Source of the DNA: Microstegium vimineum
Taxonomy: Eukaryota; Streptophyta; Magnoliopsida; Poales; Poaceae
Direction of reading: 5' to 3'
DNA: 64,000 nucleotides
Assembly (NCBI GenBank): GCA_022036555.1
Contig: CM039120.1
Span: 28,952,991-29,016,990 of the forward strand
Of the stretch, positions 58,840-64,000 are shown piece after piece. The notes beneath the pieces were generated by a model. That model did not search any database and was not told the origin of the DNA. It was given only the letters and a program-made list of their open reading frames with translations. Made by a program: the position numbers and the translations under genes. Each line of letters starts with the position of its first letter. Position 1 is the stretch's first letter.

Positions 58840-60640
58840 TGAAAGGTCCTAGATGGCTAGAGGGGGGTGAATAGCCTAATAAAAATTCTACAAACCACTA
58901 GAGAAAAGGTTAGATTAATACTTAAGCGAATCTTTTTGCTCTAGCTCTACTAGGGGTGCAAAGCCACCTATCCAAGCAATTCTAGTTGGTTGAGTGCCTA
59001 TCAAACAATAGCAAGAACCTAAGGCACTAAACTTAAGCTAGCAAGAACAACTAATAAGCTAAGCTAGCAAACTAGCTACAAGCTAACAAGGGAAGCTAAC
59101 TAAGCAAGATATGAAATAATGTAAATGCAAGGATAGAGGTGATTGTTATACCGATGCCTTGTGAAGATGATATACCAATGAGAATACCCAATCACAAGAG
59201 AACACCAAGAGTAACCAGGAGACAATGGTTGACACAATGATTTTCTCCCGAGGTTCACTTGGTTGCCACCAAGCTAGTCCCCGTTGTGTCGACTACTCAA
59301 ATGGTGATTAGGTGGCTAATAGGCAATGGCAAGCCTAGCTCACAACTTGAACGCCACAAGAATCCACCCAAGTGAGAGTAACTCAATGACACGAGAAATT
59401 TACTAGAGTTACACTTTGGCACTCCGCCGAGGTGGGTACAAGGCCTCTCACAATCACCGGGATCAACCACGAACAATCACCAACTTGTGTTGACTCCTCC
59501 TTCTTGCTCCAAGCCATCTACCAAGAATAACAAGAAAACCGTAGCAAGAACGATCACCAAGTGCTTCTAGATGCAAATCACTAAGCAATGCACTTGGATG
59601 CACTCTATCTCTTTTGGGATGAACAAAGATCAAAGAGATGAGTGGGAGAGGTGCTTGAGAGCTCACAAGAGTGTATGACAAGTGAAAGATTCGAGAGCCT
59701 AAGCTCCAACCGGTCACAAGTCCTTAAATAGCCACCTCTCAAAAACTAGCTGTTATACCTGTGTCGGGGGCGTCAGACGCTGTTCAAGTTGGCGTCGGAC
59801 GCTTCGACGCCAGTGTCCGTCGTACTTCCCGTAAGCATCCAGAGAGCTCCTCTGAGCGTCGGACACGTCCGCCGCCTTCCCGTCGGACGCTTCGCAGCGT
59901 CTGTCGCTTTGTGTCAGTGAGTTCTTCAATCCAATGGACGCATCTTTGTGTTTTGCTCAGCGTCCGTCGCAAGTCTTCTTTAGCGTTCGTCGCACTAACA
60001 GAGAGCTCCAGAGAGCTCCCGAAACCATCGAACGCGTCTGTCATTTGGTCGACAGACGCTCTGCAGCGTCTATCGCCTTTTCTATGTTCAGGCTGACTTA
60101 GGGTTTGCCCAACGGACGCGTCCGTCGCCTTGGACCAGCGTCTGGCGGCAGCGTCTATCGCCTTGTCTTTGCTTCTTTCTTGTTTCTTTCTTTTCCAACC
60201 TTGCTCTATTGTGCCAAACACTTATGGTACTTCCTTAGAGCAGACGTTTAGCATATATTTTATATCTTTTAAGCAAGGCTATGTTACTAGGTGAATTAAT
60301 GCACATGCAAGAATGACAACACCTAGTAGCACTTGATAACCGCAATCACAACACGTTTTCCCTTCTTGATAGTACGGCTATCTATTCTAAATGTGATCAC
60401 ACTCTATATAGTGTCTTGATCACTAAACCAAAAATGGCCCTATGATATACCTTTGCCTTGAGCCCATTTTTGTTTTTCTCTTTCTTCTTTTCCTTATTCA
60501 ATGAAACACTTGATCAATGCACCATGATCATCCTTCTAGCTCCATGTTTCAAGTTGGATCACCCTAGCTAGATCATACACTAAGTACTAGGGTTAGTCCA
60601 TAGGTTTCATCAATTAACCAAAACCAAACTTGGGCTTTCA
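58840..60640 (-). repeat. Element D 5' LTR
   Basis: It is 1801 bp with plus-strand ends TGAAAGGTCC...GGGCTTTCA. A TATTTAAG-type box on the minus strand (59711-59722 region) and a GACGGACGCT-type array (59766-60156) are present. The matching 3' LTR is outside the window. Confidence 0.85.
59766..60156. repeat. CpG-rich GACGGACGCT-type array in D 5' LTR
   Basis: Words such as GCGTCGGACGC, GCGTCCGTCGC and CGACAGACGCT recur in both orientations at irregular spacing. They match the word family in the C LTRs and in G, although the surrounding LTR sequence differs. Confidence 0.75.
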
Positions 60641-61633
60641 CCGACCCACTACTTCAGAGGCAAATCAGATCTTATGTTCTACTTAAATTAGACAACTTGC
60701 TAAAAATTGCTGGTTATACATTGGATCGTTTCCAACTACCGCAGCCAGATGATGATACCTTAGCAGCCTTTGAAAATAGGCTAATACTAGATGAGCTCTC
60801 TTATGCTTCAGATTCTACAACGCAATTAGCAGTTGACCAAATTGGCCGCTTGAATCCAAACCAGAGGTAGATTTATGATGCTATATAATATTCAATTATA
60901 CATAATTGCGGCCATACCTTCTTTGTTTATGGATATGGTGTAACTGAGAAGACATTTCTTTGGAACACCCTGCTCAACAGTATTAGAGGCCAAGGAAAAA
61001 TAGTGTTGGTAGTCGCATCATCTGGAATAGTCGTGTTGCTGCTGCCTGGCGGCCGCACGCCTCACTCACGTTTCAAACTTCCACTAAACATCAACGAACA
61101 CTCCATGTGTGCAATAAAGAAGAACACAAAGTTATCGGAATTGATATAGCAGACTGCACTCATTATATGCGATGAAACCCCTATCAACCATAGGCATTGT
61201 TTTGAAGCACTTGATCGTACGCTTCAAGACATAATGTCAGCAAAGGACCATACTTCAACAGATTAACAGTTTGGTGGCATTGTAGTTGTCCTTGGTGGAG
61301 ATTTTAGACAAACTCTTCATGTAATACCAAAAGGAAAAAACACCATATTTTAAATGCATCCATTACATGCTCCTATTTGTGGCAGTCGTGCACTGTCCTT
61401 GAATTGATAGAAAACATGAGGCTTCGGAGTTTGTCGTTTTCACCTGATGACAAAATTGAACTTCAACAGTTTGTTGAATGTCTTCTCTCTGTTGGTGCTG
61501 GTAACATCCCCAACAGCATCCCTACAGAACAGCATGATACAACCTGGGTCCACATTCTAGATTACATCGATCTCTTTTGTATATGGATCAGCACCACACA
61601 TCTCTGAATTACTAGATTATCTATGTGAGAGAG
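60641..61633 (+). pseudogene. Helitron-type PIF1-like helicase, upstream fragment
   Basis: Frame +1 reads helicase-like sequence from the edge of element D, including LNPNQR before the ATPase core, a degraded Walker A (GYGVTEKT), SSGI, a degraded Walker B (IICDETP), and GGDFRQ near 61295. After a one-base loss in an A-run near 61340 the frame shifts and continues as LIENMRL to about 61610. At least four in-frame stops occur. The family unwinds DNA in rolling-circle transposition; this copy lost both nucleotide-binding motifs. The left edge is the insertion point of D; the upstream part of the gene lies beyond D, off the window. Confidence 0.82.
61629..61633. repeat. Target site duplication GAGAG of solo LTR E2 (partner at 62870-62874)
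   Basis: GAGAG flanks the TGTTGAT...CGTCAATA ends. Removing the LTR and one copy rejoins helicase codons in frame. Confidence 0.9.
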
Positions 61634-62869
61634 TGTTGATATTTGTTAACGCAGACAGAAGAATCACTAGAAAGTAATCCGCAAGCGCACGGATATCGGT
61701 GAACACTTCACCCAAGAGTTATCTAGAGTATCGTAATTTGTTTTTCCGCAGGGAGAAAGGGTGCATCTGACTAACCAAATCTATTACTATTATCCTTTAG
61801 GCTACAAACAAGGTGATTTGATATGAGCGGTATAGAGAAGACCGCGACAACACTCTCGTTCTAGTCTATGTAAGATATGTGCTATTATTCTATTGGGAAG
61901 AACCGTCGAGATAAGAGACACCATAGAGGATGCTTACCCCGCGACCTATAAACCCTACCGATCCTTCTAACGGGATTGTGGGGTCCACAGGTATCTACAG
62001 ATTTGTCATGTTCCGAGCTACTACCACATGTCCGGCTAGACAGGGGATATCTATGAGTATTTAGCCCAAACACCACGTTTACGCTAGAGACGATTACCCT
62101 ACTCTCTACGCGAAGAGAATAAAGTAAACTCATAAACTAAAGAATAATAAAACATAGAACTTACTAGAATTAGAAGTCGAAATACTGAAGAAATCCTAGG
62201 AGCAAGCCTCGGGTTAGGAGACTTGATCCCGCAGGTACAAACTAGCGAGGAGACACCGACAGGTCGGGCTTCCTCCAATCCACATCTCCACTCTATCTCT
62301 CTCAATCTAGAAGAGTAAACTCTAATCTCACATAGAAATTAAGGATAGTTTCTCTTGAATGCTAAGCCCTAGAGAATAGATCCATAAGGGATCCTCTCTA
62401 GCGAATCCTCTCTGGAAAATATGCAAATGAATAATGGATTGCCCTTTTGCTAGGGGGCACGGGTCCTCCTTATATAACCCCCTCGAATGAACGTCGATCG
62501 TCGGATCAAACCGACTTAACTGTGTGGTGTAGATTACTCCTCAAAGGCGGTGGAACCCTAATCCGCGAGGCGGAGCCTGATTGGCTCTTGCCCTAGGGTG
62601 GCCGCCCTAGGGGCAGGGCGTTGCCCTCTCGTTCCTTCCCGCGCCTTCTTGACCCTTCTAGATTGTTCTTTTTCCTACGAATGATAATTATCTCTATGTA
62701 ATCCTTACATGTGGGCCTTTCCTCCATATTTCTTGATATCCCACTACAGAAACAGACATTCACCAAAACTCGTGGAATTCTATTAGTATAACCCTAATTC
62801 TAGCTGTTGGTTTTATTTAGATCCTTTGTTTAGTTGACAGTTAAAATTGGTACTTGAGGACCGTCAATA
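61634..62869 (-). mobile_element. Solo LTR E2 (Athila-like LTR) in the Helitron helicase
   Basis: It is 1236 bp, TGTTGATATTTG...GGACCGTCAATA, with a GAGAG TSD. It shares GCAAGCGCACGGATA and the GAGGACCGTCAA end with the A LTRs. A minus-strand GTTATATAAGG is at 62468-62478. No internal sequence is present, so it is an LTR-LTR recombination product. Confidence 0.9.
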
Positions 62870-63180
62870 GAGAGTAATTTTGGCTCCAACCAATGAACTA
62901 AATGTTGCCATAAATTATGAAATTATGACCCAAATTGATACTGAGGAGATGTCATATTATAGCTATGACACCATTGATGAGTCATCAGCTAACTATTGCA
63001 CTGTGCAATCTATGTACCCCATAGAGTTTATCAACACAATACGCATAAGTGGTTTACCCGATCATCATTTACAGCTAAAGATTGGTGTTCTAATAATTCT
63101 TCTTAGAAATCTAGATCCAATCAAGGGCTTATGCAATGGAACAAGGATTATAGTCACACAACTTACTCACTGTATCATCG
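62870..63180 (+). pseudogene. Helitron-type PIF1-like helicase, downstream fragment
   Basis: The frame continues directly from 61633, with APTNELN, YPIEFINTI, SGLPDHHLQLKIG and LRNLDPIKGLCNGTR. These correspond to the C-terminal helicase motifs of Helitron PIF1-like proteins. It ends where an LTR of the F family begins at 63181. This part has no stop, unlike the upstream fragment. Confidence 0.85.
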
Positions 63181-64000
63181 TGTAACACCCTAGGCTAAAG
63201 ATTGCCTTACATATGATTTCATGAGCATGAACACAAGCATCATTGCATCTATGCATTTACAAGATCACATGAAATGAAAAACTTAGTGATCACCTTGTTC
63301 TTTGCATATGTATGTTTTAACCTACATGTAGCTTTGAGAGAGTTATGCTTGTATAACCAAGTGCTTGATGTTTTGATCACTAATAAGCACCTAGACATAC
63401 TTAGGAATGCAAATGAAATCATGTTCATGTGTATGATCATGTCAAGTTAGGCTTGCTATGGTTTAAGCTCCTATGTTGACCCTAGGAACCCTTTTCTTTG
63501 ACTTAACAAATCAACCTTGCTAATGACGTTGCATGACAGTGTGGGCTTAAGCAAAGTTGTAGAGAATTTTATAAGGAACAAACTTTGTTTAACCCTTAAG
63601 AGGTGATTTGGAACCTAACATGCTCTAATTGCCCAATTAAGGCAGAATTAGGGGCTGATTTTGGATTCCAAATTTTCCTAAGTCATAAACCGAGTTCAGT
63701 TTGAAAGTTGCCCTGTTTGAGTGTTTGTAGTTTGAAATATAGGCAGTTTCAGCTCAAACAAGTTACACAAAAAATGGAGTTCAACTATAGCTCTATCTAA
63801 CAGTGTAATTGGTTGAAGCTAAGACGTAGTAGTTAGTGAGTTAATCACGTTGCAAAACTCTCCGTTAGTCACCCTGATCGGCTTTCAGAAGGGGAAGCAG
63901 AGTCGCGCCGCTCGGTCGGTGGCCGACCGGGTCAGGCTCTGCGTGACGCGTGGCAGCTGTACACCGGCGGGAGCCCCGCTCCGGCCGCGCCTTGGATACC
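63181..64000 (+). repeat. Partial LTR of the F family, running off the window
   Basis: It starts TGTAACACCCTAGG and is collinear with the first 800 bp of both F LTRs, at clearly lower similarity than those two share. Whether a full element or a solo LTR follows cannot be seen. Confidence 0.85.

Larger units (their letters stand above)
1..60640 (-). mobile_element. Element D: SIRE/Maximus-type Ty1/copia retrotransposon, split by a 52.7-kb nested insertion
   Basis: The element reads on the minus strand. Its 5' LTR is at 58840-60640, followed at lower coordinates by a tRNA-Met type PBS, gag, protease and the first part of integrase (to 56013). The rest of integrase, reverse transcriptase and RNase H continue at 3308-799. 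Integrase continues directly from one side to the other once the inserted block 3309-56012 and one GTCAT copy are discounted. The domain order PR-IN-RT-RH is that of copia elements. The 3' LTR lies beyond the left window edge, so D's own TSD cannot be seen. On the right, D abuts Helitron helicase coding sequence. The lineage call rests on gag style and the long LTR and is an inference. Confidence 0.88.

Overview
This window looks like repeat-rich nuclear DNA of a plant, most likely a grass. Essentially every base that can be assigned belongs to transposable elements. The lineages present are SIRE/Maximus-type Ty1/copia, Tat-, Athila- and Tekay-type Ty3/gypsy, and a Helitron helicase. The primer binding sites match plant tRNA-Met and tRNA-Asp. 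I see no host gene, tRNA, rRNA or CRISPR array. Nearly all coding regions carry stops or frameshifts.

The layout is a nest of insertions. I read it from interrupted reading frames, paired LTRs and target site duplications (TSDs). A degraded Helitron helicase (60641-61633 and 62870-63180, + strand) is the oldest layer. Copia element D (from before base 1 to 60640, - strand) entered it. D's integrase is split by solo LTR E (3309-3454 plus 54577-56012; TSD GTCAT). E is split by the Tat element B (3455-54576; TSD CCAGG). B is split twice: by copia C inside its second RNase H (9372-23110; TSD GGCAC) and by Athila-like A eight codons into its gag (28556-53683; TSD TTGAC). The gag of A is split by the Tekay-type chromovirus F (36080-52981, + strand; TSD AAAGT/AAAGC). 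An ORF upstream of gag in F is itself interrupted by a copia-type LTR, G (about 41224-42990). The helicase was also hit by a second solo LTR, E2 (61634-62869; TSD GAGAG), and by an LTR of the F family that runs off the right end (63181-64000).

Two accessory genes stand out. B carries an antisense gene (4661-7758, + strand) with a plant mobile domain, at least three plausible phase-0 introns and a C-terminal coiled coil. C carries a 902-codon sense ORF downstream of pol (14111-11403, - strand) interrupted only by four TAG codons. In F almost every in-frame stop is a TAG where CAG (Gln) is expected, which points to deamination of methylated cytosine. CpG-rich GACGGACGCT-type arrays recur in the LTRs of C, D and G and in the leader of the C accessory ORF.

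These elements do not form a host pathway. The window is a record of successive insertions, LTR-LTR recombination and decay. Boundaries were read by eye. LTR divergence, lineage trees and domain searches were not computed.
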